Positions 1-6,596 of a stretch of 7,424 nucleotides of DNA are shown here, in pieces; the stretch's first letter is position 1; each line of letters begins with the position of its first letter. A program made the translations under genes and the position numbers. The stretch covers positions 1 to 7,424 of the forward strand of contig CAZXDS010000167.1 of the NCBI GenBank assembly GCA_964639525.1. Reading direction: 5' to 3'. The notes under the pieces are model-generated. The model ran no database searches and was not told where the DNA came from. It saw nothing but the letters and a program-made list of their open reading frames with translations. The DNA comes from CAZXDS01 sp964639525 (GTDB lineage Bacteria > Bacteroidota > Ignavibacteria > Ignavibacteriales > Melioribacteraceae).

Positions 1-552
1 ACGCAAATTTCTTTTCCCATTTTGAAGATAACTTTTTACTTTTTTTTCCGATTCAGAAATTTTCGCAGCAATTTCTTTGTATGATTGTTTCCTAAAATAG
101 AATCTCTCAATGCATTCCCTTTGAATGTCGTTTAGAGATTTAATTTTTTCTCTAACTAATTCCGTTGAGAATTTATTTTCATCTTCTTGATGCAAAAATG
201 TATCATATTCCATAAAATTATTTTCAGTAAACTGTCTCCTTTCAATTTTCAATTCTTTTTTTCTCAATATCATTAAACAATGATTTTTCGCAACGGAGTA
301 AATCCAATTTTTGAAATTTTCTATTTTATTATTTGCAATTGATTTTACCAGGTCTTCATAAATATCCATAACCGCATCTTTTGCCGCTTCTCTATCCTCT
401 AAATATTTTACGCAAACCAATAAAATTAAATGAGAGTACCGATTGTAAAGCTCAGCAAGGCATTCCTGATCTTTAAAGTCGGAATAATGCACCAATAGCT
501 CGTCATCTGTTTTGGAGGAATATTTATTTTTCGCTTTTAGAAAGTGTATCAA
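1..552 (-). CDS. ECF-type RNA polymerase sigma factor, Bacteroidota subgroup (3' end cut by window edge)
   Basis: This is an uninterrupted frame of 184 codons that runs off the left edge. Residues about 15-100 match sigma region 2: a TDDELLVHYSDF opening, AELYNRYSHLILLVCVKYLED, a region 2.2 stretch EAAKDAVMDIYEDL, then the NFKNWIYSVAKNHCLMILRKK helix. Residues about 131-184 match region 4, with LNDIQRECIERFYF, SYKEIA and VKSYLQNGKRNLR as the DNA-recognition helix-turn-helix. The NHCLM, CIE-FY and QNGKRNL signatures are those I associate with a sigma-70 subgroup common in Bacteroidota; only about 10-20 residues should be missing. No ATG lies upstream of the domain. TTG at 552-550 is the first plausible start after the in-frame TAA and leaves about 14 residues before the conserved part; its ribosome binding site is poor. 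The gene follows the yhhN-family gene by 105 bp in the same direction and may have its own promoter. Target promoters are unknown. Confidence 0.88.
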   Translation of the reverse strand, partial: MIHFLKAKNKYSSKTDDELLVHYSDFKDQECLAELYNRYSHLILLVCVKYLEDREAAKDAVMDIYEDLVKSIANNKIENFKNWIYSVAKNHCLMILRKKELKIERRQFTENNFMEYDTFLHQEDENKFSTELVREKIKSLNDIQRECIERFYFRKQSYKEIAAKISESEKKVKSYLQNGKRNLR

Positions 553-657
553 AATAACAATGTACTTTAGATTTATAAAATATTAAAATTCAACTGAACT
601 CTAATATAGTTGTAAAATATAATATTTTAAAGGGAATTAAAATTGAATTAGAAAAAA
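553..657. other. Intergenic gap between the YhhN-family gene and the left ECF sigma gene
   Basis: This 105-bp AT-rich spacer should hold the end of the long operon and the leader of the next sigma gene, since both genes read leftward. I see no GC-rich hairpin followed by a T run, so no standard intrinsic terminator. I also see no convincing promoter on the minus strand. The only ordered element is the 17-bp AT-only dyad at 613-629, listed separately. Confidence 0.5.
613..629. repeat. 17-bp AT-only dyad upstream of the left sigma gene
   Basis: TAAAATAT, one central base, then ATATTTTA gives perfect 8-base arms. It lies about 60 bp ahead of the TTG start of the left sigma gene. It could be an operator, but an AT-only dyad in AT-rich DNA arises easily by chance. 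As RNA it would form only a weak A-U stem. Confidence 0.3.
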
Positions 658-1284
658 CTAAACCGCCATCACAAATAAATATTGAGCCAAATAATATGTA
701 GTAAGAATTAACAACTCAGATAAAGGGAATTTGGTTTTAAATTTATTCAAGGCAAGTAACGCATCCGAAATTACAAATAATACTGCTCCCGAAAAAACTA
801 AAGTGTTTTGATATGAATTTTCAAAAAAGAATCTATTTACAGCAAGCCAAAACATAAGTGTAATTATTGAAATGTAAATTGAAACAGGCCTGCGGAATTT
901 TTCAAGATATTTTACAATATAAAGATAAAAACCAATGGTAATACCAAATACGGGTATCAACAGATAGTAATTGTAGATTTCCACCTGCTGCATAAATGCC
1001 AAAGAATAAAATATATGAGCAATAAGAAATGCAATTATTCCATATAGAAATCCTTTTCCCTCGAACATAAGAAAAATATCTCCGAAAAACGAAAAAATCA
1101 ATGCAAACAAAATCGGCAAGTATAAAACTGAAGATTCGCTCTTAGTAAAATAAAGCATCAAAATTATCACTAAAGTAGCTGCCGGTTTTGTAAAATAAAA
1201 CATCATTTTTTTTCGCCTATATTTTGAAAATACAGCAGAAACAGCAAAAAGAATTAACAGAATTGTAAAAGTGTACTGAAGCAT
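658..1284 (-). CDS. YhhN/TMEM86-family integral membrane protein (putative lysoplasmalogenase)
   Basis: This 208-residue, very hydrophobic protein has about eight membrane helices, the usual size and layout of the YhhN family. Family signatures appear in order: TKPAAT (32-37), SFFGDIFLMF (65-74), GIIAFLIAHIFYSLAF (82-97), GAVLFVISDALLALNKF (166-182) and TTYYLAQ (195-201). The buried polar residues D69, H90 and D174 fit the residues conserved in the family. Animal TMEM86 proteins hydrolyse the vinyl-ether bond of lysoplasmalogens; bacterial members are annotated the same way by homology, and the substrate here is not shown. The gene starts with ATG 28 bp after the membrane phosphatase and most likely shares its transcript. 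Its place at the end of a stress-signalling cluster suggests a membrane-lipid role tied to that response, but this rests on position only. Confidence 0.9.
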   Translation of the reverse strand: MLQYTFTILLILFAVSAVFSKYRRKKMMFYFTKPAATLVIILMLYFTKSESSVLYLPILFALIFSFFGDIFLMFEGKGFLYGIIAFLIAHIFYSLAFMQQVEIYNYYLLIPVFGITIGFYLYIVKYLEKFRRPVSIYISIITLMFWLAVNRFFFENSYQNTLVFSGAVLFVISDALLALNKFKTKFPLSELLILTTYYLAQYLFVMAV

Positions 1285-1312
1285 AATTTTACTTTAAAGT
1301 TTTGTTAAATAT

Positions 1313-3871
1313 CTATTTATTTACTTTAACCAACACAGAGGTAATATCATCATTTTGCTGAGCATCGCCTCTGAATTGCAACAGCGCATTAAAAATATTT
1401 GTTTCAATCTCGTTAATATCTAAAGCAGCAGACTTAATCAAAACATTTTCAACGTTTGATGTTCCGAACAATTCAAGTTTGGAGTTCATCGCTTCCGTTA
1501 TTCCATCGGAGAAAAACGCAAATAGTTGTCCGCTACGTAAAGGGATTTCTATTTGCTCAAGTGAAGATGCAAAAATTTTGCCGCTCTCAAGCCCAACACC
1601 AATACCTTGCGGTTGAAATCTTTTACTAACACCGTTTTCAACCATTAACAGCGGCGTATGCCCGGCACGACAAAATTCGAGAGTCATTTTTTCAGTATCA
1701 AACAGTCCGAGTGCGACAGTAATAAACCAATTCTTTTCGATGCTTTCATAAATTAATTTGTTTACTTCTATTAAAACATCTTTCGGGTCTCTGCCGTCAA
1801 CGGCAAATAATTTCATCATAGTCTGCATTTTGGACATATAAAATGACGCTGATAAACCTTTACCTGAAACATCGCCGACAATTACGAACAATTTAGATTT
1901 CCCAACAGGAATTAAGTCATAATAATCTCCTCCTACCTGCATTGCAGGAACCATTTTACCCGTAATGGATAATGAATTAATTTGCGGAATTGAATGCGGA
2001 AGCAGGCTTTCCTGAATTTGTTTGGCGTTTTCCAAATCCCGTTCCATCTTCATTTTCTCAGCTTCGGATTCGTATAATCTGGAATTCTCAATAGAAATTG
2101 CAATTTGGTTTGCAACGGCAAGCAGCAGTTCCAAATCCTTTTCAGCAAACTGTAATCCCGATGGTTTTAATCCAAAAAGCATTAGCCCAATTACTTTTGA
2201 TTTTAAAATCAGAGGAATTATTGTAAATACTTCCTGTTTGATAAATTCATCGGCATCTTCACCAAACAATTTTTCAAAATCGCTTTGTTCAATTACAGGC
2301 AGTAATTTTAACTTTTCTTTTTTCTCGTAAAAATGTAGAATCTGTTTAGATAATTCATTTACTTTTTTGTTCTTTATAATCAAATTTTTCGATAATTTTA
2401 ATTCGCAATATTCATTATCAAACGATTTTAACATAATCCCGAATTTCTTAAGCTTAAGCGATTCACTAAAAATATGTTTAATGGAATCCAATATATTTTC
2501 AGTTCGTACAACGGTGGAAATTTCGCGGCTGAATTTAACAAGCACGTTTTGAAATGCGAATTGTTCCGGATAAAATTTCGCCGTAATTAAATTTTGAAAT
2601 TTTTCCTTTGTTGACTGAAAAATCATAGCGAAACCAATAAAAACAACACCGGCAATAACAGCTTGATATTCCGAACTGGCGGCTTGGCTTACATACTGCC
2701 CAAATATAAAAATTGCAAGAAAATAAATTGCGGCAATTGATAACATCGCGGCACCGTAAACAATGGTGTTTTTTACAACGTCACTTACATCAAGAAGCGA
2801 ATACTTAAATATTGAATAACCGAATGAGATGGGGATAAAAATTATCAAAATAATCGGCAGAAAATATTCCGGAGAATTAAATACAGTTGATCTCGGCAAT
2901 GCATTTGCAATAGCATTATAATATAGAACTGACGCAACACCAAGCATGTAGGAAATTAAAATTAGAAAAATTGATTTTTTCTCTTTCTTGGTTTCTAATC
3001 TTCTATAACTTCTAAAAAGTGAAATTAAACCTGTAATTAAAGTTGCAAAAGAAAGAACTACAAAAGAAAAGATTGTTAAAAATGGGAAAGGAAAACCACC
3101 TTGTTTATGAGGATTAAAATAAAAAGCACATGACAAAACAAAAATTATTGTCGGTATTAAATACAATATTTTTATTGTGTATTTTCTATCAAGTATTTTC
3201 TTTCTTTTAGGAAAAACCCAGAAAAAATGAATAAACACGAACGGGAAATATGCCCCGCCAAGAATCCCTAGAAAATACAATAATGTCAAAATATTGTTAC
3301 TAAACGGTGCAATTCCAACTATGGCAACTGAGGATTGAAATGGCAATAAAGTATAAAAGATCATCGAAACACCAATTGAATAAAACAACCGCTGCGGTGT
3401 TCCAAGCGGTTTTGCCATTACAACAACGTAACCGACAAGCAGCCAAATTAGTCCGAATAAAGTAAATGCAACACCCTGAATACTGATTAATTTTTTAATT
3501 CTAACTTTTGCTTCAAATATTTTTCCGTTTCTAATTACTTTATAAATAGCAGTATCGCCTTCGGCAACTTGATTAAGTGTATATTGAGCAACGGCTGAAC
3601 TGTATGTGTCAACTCCATTTATGTTTATCAGTTGGTCGCCGTCTCGTATTCCGGCGTTATAGGAAACCCCGTCCGGTTTAACATCCCTGAAAAAATAAGC
3701 AACGCTGTCTTCCGTTATTCTCTTCGGCTGCCATAAACATTCATCGTTTGAAGTTGGGAATACTTCGAGCAAATTGTATAATGTGCCGAGTGCAACAAGG
3801 ACTAGAATTACAGTTACAAAATTGTAAATCGGTTTGTTGTACTTAAAAAATATTCCCGTTAGTTTCTTCAT
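1313..3871 (-). CDS. Membrane-bound PDZ-GAF-PP2C (SpoIIE/RsbU-type) serine phosphatase
   Basis: This 852-residue sensor phosphatase has a first membrane helix at about 15-36 and then a PDZ-like domain at 45-127 (core GVSYNAGIRDGDQLININGVD). About nine further helices follow between 130 and 420. By the positive-inside rule (PKRKK near 221, RSYRRLETKKEKK near 287) the PDZ domain faces the periplasm and the C-terminus the cytosol. A GAF domain spans about 440-596 and a linker helix 597-622 (ENAKQIQESLLP). The PP2C domain, about 625-850, keeps the metal-binding aspartates: GGDYYD (D649, D652), GDVSGKG (D667), SDGITEAM (D789) and NDDIT (D841, D842), plus RAGHTPLL. It is probably active on the phosphorylated STAS protein of the same cluster. 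The ATG overlaps the upstream phosphatase stop by four bases (ATGA), implying coupled translation. The helix bundle with its KYSLLDVSDVV segment recalls membrane sensors of ComP-like histidine kinases. The ligand is unknown. Confidence 0.92.
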   Translation of the reverse strand: MKKLTGIFFKYNKPIYNFVTVILVLVALGTLYNLLEVFPTSNDECLWQPKRITEDSVAYFFRDVKPDGVSYNAGIRDGDQLININGVDTYSSAVAQYTLNQVAEGDTAIYKVIRNGKIFEAKVRIKKLISIQGVAFTLFGLIWLLVGYVVVMAKPLGTPQRLFYSIGVSMIFYTLLPFQSSVAIVGIAPFSNNILTLLYFLGILGGAYFPFVFIHFFWVFPKRKKILDRKYTIKILYLIPTIIFVLSCAFYFNPHKQGGFPFPFLTIFSFVVLSFATLITGLISLFRSYRRLETKKEKKSIFLILISYMLGVASVLYYNAIANALPRSTVFNSPEYFLPIILIIFIPISFGYSIFKYSLLDVSDVVKNTIVYGAAMLSIAAIYFLAIFIFGQYVSQAASSEYQAVIAGVVFIGFAMIFQSTKEKFQNLITAKFYPEQFAFQNVLVKFSREISTVVRTENILDSIKHIFSESLKLKKFGIMLKSFDNEYCELKLSKNLIIKNKKVNELSKQILHFYEKKEKLKLLPVIEQSDFEKLFGEDADEFIKQEVFTIIPLILKSKVIGLMLFGLKPSGLQFAEKDLELLLAVANQIAISIENSRLYESEAEKMKMERDLENAKQIQESLLPHSIPQINSLSITGKMVPAMQVGGDYYDLIPVGKSKLFVIVGDVSGKGLSASFYMSKMQTMMKLFAVDGRDPKDVLIEVNKLIYESIEKNWFITVALGLFDTEKMTLEFCRAGHTPLLMVENGVSKRFQPQGIGVGLESGKIFASSLEQIEIPLRSGQLFAFFSDGITEAMNSKLELFGTSNVENVLIKSAALDINEIETNIFNALLQFRGDAQQNDDITSVLVKVNK

Positions 3872-5550
3872 TTCTTAACCTTTATTATCAACGCTGTAAT
3901 GTCATCGGACTGTTCAGCACCGCGAGTATGCTTTTTTACATCTTTTAAAATTATATTTAACACTTCCTCAGCAGAACTATTACTAACATTAACAGCTAAA
4001 TCTTCCAATCTTTCATCTGTGTACTCGTTAAAGTCTTTATCCATTGCTTCAGTAATTCCATCGGTAAACAGAATTATTAAATCATCTCGTAATAATTCAA
4101 TTCGAGTACTTACGTAAGATGTAATAGTCGGCAGTACTCCGAGAATCATTCCGCCATTTGTTAGGTATATAATTTTTCCGTTGCGAATCAGCAGCGGTGG
4201 ATTGTGCCCGGCATTGCAATACTCCAAATATTTAGATTCGTCATTTAATATTCCCCAGAAAAAAGTAATAAAACTTCCATCCGTTGTATTTTCCGAAACA
4301 AGATTATTTAAAAGATTAGACGCTTTATCAAGTGCCAGGTTCTGCTTCCAAATTGATTTAATAAACGCTTGTAAATTTGCCATAAGCAGAGCTGCCTGAA
4401 CACCTTTACCGGAAACATCACCAATCGCAAAAAGTGTTTCATGTTCCTGCAATTTTATCAAATCATAATAATCACCGCCAACTTTACGGGCAGATTTGTT
4501 AATTGCAGCTATTTCAAAACTACCGAGTTTGGGCATTGATTTTGGAAGTAAATTCTGCTGGATTTTTCTCGCAGTTTCCATCTCTTTTTCTAATTTCTGC
4601 TTTTCAATTGCCTCCTCAAACAACCTCGAATTTTCTGTAGCAATGGCTGCAAGTCCTCCAACTGAAGAAGCAAATTCAATGTCGGAATCGGAAAACGGAA
4701 GTTTGTTTTTCCTTTCACCGAGAAAAATTAATCCGACTGTTTTGCTTTTTAACCTTGATGGTAAAATCAACCTAACGCCAATTGAATAAAGTTCAGGAAA
4801 GTTTTTTTGTACTTCAATTTCTGATAATGAAGATTCAATTCTATCAAACATTTCAATTGAAGCAAACGGTTTCAATACAGTATCATCAAACTTATTTTCC
4901 CAAATATCAGGCATCCCTTTACTCTGACCAATTACGGCAAATTTTGAAACAAGTAATTGTCCGATAATCGAAAACACAAGCAGTTTCCCAATCATTTTTG
5001 TTTTTAAGGTACCGCTGAATTCTTTGCTCAATTCAAAAAGAACACTCATTTGATTGACCTTGCCATCCAATGATTTATTTGCATTTTTTAATTTTGAAAT
5101 GATTGTAGAATTTTCAATCGCAGCAGACCCAATATTTACAAGCACCCGAAGAAATTCTTCATCATCCGCACTATATTTCTTTTTAGAAAGCTGTTCGCCA
5201 AGTACAACAATACCTATTAAGCCTTGAGGTGAAACAATATTTTGATACAAGGGAAAATTATGAGTTTCCAAAAATTCGTAGAAATTTTTTGTAAAACCGT
5301 TACTTTCGGCATATACATTTGGAAAGGTATCAATATCCACTTTTTGAATGCCTTTGTAAAGTTCAATTTTTAATTTTTTATCTGAGTCAACCAAAGCTGC
5401 AAAACCTTTCGTAGTATGCAGTTTTCCAAAACAAGTAAGCAAAATATTGCTGAGTGTGAATTGTAAATCGAGAGATGAATTAATTACATTACTAAAATCC
5501 ACTAAAGCGGAAAGATTTTGGCGAGCCTCTATATTATTGAACCCTGCCAT
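3868..5550 (-). CDS. Soluble GAF-GAF-PP2C (SpoIIE/RsbU-type) serine phosphatase
   Basis: This 560-residue protein has no signal peptide or membrane helix, so it is cytosolic. GAF domains lie at about 15-150 and 165-308, both ending in the typical AAIENS or AAIATENSRLF helix. A coiled linker at 308-337 (EKEMETARKIQQNLLPKSMP) leads to the PP2C domain at about 340-558. Metal-site motifs are intact: GGDYYD (D360, D363), GDVSGKG (D378), TDGITEAM (D497) and SDDIT (D549, D550), with NAGHNPPLL at 446-454. It should dephosphorylate the phospho-STAS protein, releasing the RsbW-like partner. The GAF domains are the likely inputs, but their ligand or redox signal cannot be read from sequence. The ATG lies 3 bp after the kinase stop with no clear ribosome binding site, so translation is probably coupled. 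It is a paralogue in tandem with the membrane phosphatase downstream. Confidence 0.93.
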   Translation of the reverse strand: MAGFNNIEARQNLSALVDFSNVINSSLDLQFTLSNILLTCFGKLHTTKGFAALVDSDKKLKIELYKGIQKVDIDTFPNVYAESNGFTKNFYEFLETHNFPLYQNIVSPQGLIGIVVLGEQLSKKKYSADDEEFLRVLVNIGSAAIENSTIISKLKNANKSLDGKVNQMSVLFELSKEFSGTLKTKMIGKLLVFSIIGQLLVSKFAVIGQSKGMPDIWENKFDDTVLKPFASIEMFDRIESSLSEIEVQKNFPELYSIGVRLILPSRLKSKTVGLIFLGERKNKLPFSDSDIEFASSVGGLAAIATENSRLFEEAIEKQKLEKEMETARKIQQNLLPKSMPKLGSFEIAAINKSARKVGGDYYDLIKLQEHETLFAIGDVSGKGVQAALLMANLQAFIKSIWKQNLALDKASNLLNNLVSENTTDGSFITFFWGILNDESKYLEYCNAGHNPPLLIRNGKIIYLTNGGMILGVLPTITSYVSTRIELLRDDLIILFTDGITEAMDKDFNEYTDERLEDLAVNVSNSSAEEVLNIILKDVKKHTRGAEQSDDITALIIKVKK

Positions 5551-5553
5551 TTG

Positions 5554-5982
5554 TTATAATAAATTTTTAACCATTGTTAGCTTATTCGTTCCGTTTGATA
5601 AAGTTTCATAAGTAACCTTATCCATCAGTTTTTTCATTAGAAACATGCCCAAACCGCCGACTTTCTTTTGCTTTTGATATTTTGCTAAATCAGGTTCCGG
5701 TATGTTATTCGGATTAAAATGTTTACCGTTATCTTTAATAATAATTTCAATTTCCTTTGGTGAATAATGAAATTGAATTATTATTTCCCCATTTTTAGTT
5801 TCCTTATAAGCATGTTTTATGATATTCGTACAGGCTTCATCTACAGAAAGCATTATTTTACCTGCAGTTTCTTCGGAAATGCCAAATTCATCATTTGCTA
5901 ATTGCATAAAATTTCGGATAACGGCAAGATTTTTTGTTGCACTTTGTACAACAATTTCTCTATTTAATGATTTATTTTTCAA
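5554..5982 (-). CDS. RsbW-type ATP-binding anti-sigma factor / serine protein kinase
   Basis: This 142-residue GHKL-fold (HATPase_c) protein is the usual length for RsbW/SpoIIAB relatives. The N-box is DEACTNIIKHAYK (48-60), with the E49 and N53 pair that positions the nucleotide and Mg. The G1 box is KDNGKHFNP (83-91) and the G2 box KKVGGLGMFLMKKLMD (106-121). In characterised systems such proteins bind a sigma factor or other target and phosphorylate the STAS antagonist at a serine. Here the STAS partner is the immediately upstream gene, 8 bp away, and the two phosphatases follow. The start is TTG at 5982-5980, preceded by a modest AGG about 7 bases upstream. No in-frame ATG exists ahead of the conserved domain, which begins near residue 8. 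The bound target is not known. Confidence 0.92.
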   Translation of the reverse strand: MKNKSLNREIVVQSATKNLAVIRNFMQLANDEFGISEETAGKIMLSVDEACTNIIKHAYKETKNGEIIIQFHYSPKEIEIIIKDNGKHFNPNNIPEPDLAKYQKQKKVGGLGMFLMKKLMDKVTYETLSNGTNKLTMVKNLL

Positions 5983-5990
5983 AAAGATGC

Positions 5991-6338
5991 CTATGCAATA
6001 AATTTTTTAATCGCTTCATTTTCATCATCAAAAAATTCATACAAAAGCGGGAAACCAAGCAAATCAAAAATACTAAAAACACTTTCAGTCATACTTGAAA
6101 ATTTAATATCTCCATTATGTTCACGCATAGTTTCAACATAAGCCATAAATACACCGAGACCGGCACTGCTTATATAAATCAAATTTTGGAAATTTACTAC
6201 AATCTGAAATTTCTCATTCTCAATAAATTGATTGAAAATATTTTCTAAATCCGGTGCAGTATGGGCATCCAAATATCCTTGAAGCTCAACGATTGTAACC
6301 GGTTCGGCTTCGCGTGTTGTTACGCTAAAATCAGCCAT
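5991..6338 (-). CDS. STAS-domain anti-sigma factor antagonist (RsbV/SpoIIAA type)
   Basis: This single STAS domain of 115 residues is about the length of RsbV. It shows the opening strand VTIVELQGYLDAHTAPDLE, then NLIYISSAGLGVF, where the switch serine lies, and the C-terminal VFSIFDLLGF helix. The serine equivalent to SpoIIAA S58 is residue 58 counted from the ATG (second serine of ISSAGLG); the preceding Asp of the Bacillus proteins is replaced by Ser, a common variant. Phosphorylated by the RsbW-like protein it would be inactive; dephosphorylated it would bind and sequester that protein. I chose ATG at 6338-6336 because AGAGGAA lies five bases upstream of it; a TTG one codon earlier is too close to that site. 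It is the first gene of the tight cluster. Confidence 0.93.
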   Translation of the reverse strand: MADFSVTTREAEPVTIVELQGYLDAHTAPDLENIFNQFIENEKFQIVVNFQNLIYISSAGLGVFMAYVETMREHNGDIKFSSMTESVFSIFDLLGFPLLYEFFDDENEAIKKFIA

Positions 6339-6342
6339 CAAA

Positions 6343-6349
6343 TTCCTCT
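6343..6349 (-). promoter_or_regulatory. Shine-Dalgarno site of the STAS gene
   Basis: AGAGGAA on the minus strand sits five bases ahead of the ATG at 6338 counting from AGGA. It is the only strong Shine-Dalgarno sequence seen in the window. It decides the start in favour of ATG over the overlapping TTG, and marks the STAS gene as the best translated member of the cluster. Confidence 0.7.
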
Positions 6350-6383
6350 GTCTTTATTTTAACTTAATTTTTTCGCTATTTAA

Positions 6384-6399
6384 TTTGGAACGTTCAAAA
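6384..6399. promoter_or_regulatory. Possible operator: imperfect dyad around GAACGTTC
   Basis: GAACGTTC at 6388-6395 is a perfect 8-bp palindrome. Beyond one mismatched pair, three more T/A pairs match, giving a 16-bp imperfect dyad. It lies about 50 bp ahead of the STAS start codon, where an operator or promoter element of the cluster would be expected. It differs from the Gram-positive LexA box, which separates GAAC and GTTC by four bases. Confidence 0.35.
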
Positions 6400-6466
6400 A
6401 CAATGATGTAATTTACTAAATAAAATTAATTATTCGGATATTTTTTTAGATTGGTCTTTAATTTTA

Positions 6467-6479
6467 CAAATATTATTTG
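6467..6479. repeat. 13-bp perfect dyad CAAATATTATTTG
   Basis: Six-base arms CAAATA and TATTTG (as read on the minus strand) flank a single central base, about 130 bp upstream of the STAS start. It may be a protein-binding site or chance symmetry in AT-rich DNA; nothing else supports a role. Confidence 0.25.
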
Positions 6480-6552
6480 GGGAACTATTCGTTTTTTCAC
6501 TAATGGATTTTGGAAACTATTTTTAGCACTTCTTGGTAAAAATTAAATCTTG

Positions 6553-6587
6553 ACTAATTGTCAATTATCAATTCTTCATTTTCAATT
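6553..6587. repeat. Degenerate heptanucleotide tandem repeat (five units)
   Basis: Five successive 7-base units with consensus NTCAATT on the plus strand (NAATTGA-like on the minus strand) run without a gap: ACTAATT, GTCAATT, ATCAATT, CTTCATT and TTCAATT. They lie just downstream of the RpoE-like sigma stop. Similar degenerate heptads occur between genes in cyanobacteria and Bacteroidota-type genomes; that comparison is from memory. The function is unknown. Confidence 0.6.
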
Positions 6588-6596
6588 ATTTTCTCA

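Larger units (their letters stand above)
6339..6596. other. Gene-free gap between the RpoE-like sigma gene and the STAS gene
   Basis: This 258-bp AT-rich spacer has no reading frame of note on either strand. From the sigma stop leftward it holds a degenerate heptad repeat (6553-6587), a 13-bp dyad (6467-6479), an imperfect dyad around GAACGTTC (6384-6399) and the STAS ribosome binding site. The length suggests the five-gene cluster has its own promoter here, but I could not pick one with confidence. No GC-rich terminator hairpin is visible, so read-through from the sigma gene is also possible. Confidence 0.55.

Noticed and set aside
1291..1300. Perfect palindrome ACTTTAAAGT between the membrane phosphatase and the YhhN-family gene, considered as a terminator
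   Set aside because: There is no loop, no GC content and no T tract after it in the direction of transcription, so it cannot act as an intrinsic terminator. It is likely chance.
2022..2330. Plus-strand frame of 102 codons, and similar plus-strand frames at 2367-2552, 3899-4117, 4181-4399, 4496-4789, 4782-4967 and 5819-6001
   Set aside because: All lie antisense inside well-supported minus-strand genes with clear domains. Their translations are serine- and phenylalanine-rich with no recognisable motif, as expected for antisense shadows.
6339..6341. TTG as the start of the STAS gene
   Set aside because: It lies one codon before the ATG and only one or two bases from the AGAGGAA site, too close for initiation. 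The ATG at 6338 has ideal spacing.
6481..6490. GGAACTATTC at 6481-6490 and again at 7345-7354, recalling the GGAACT -35 motif of RpoE-type promoters
   Set aside because: No matching -10 element follows either copy at the required spacing, and repeated 10-mers are expected by chance in a window this long.
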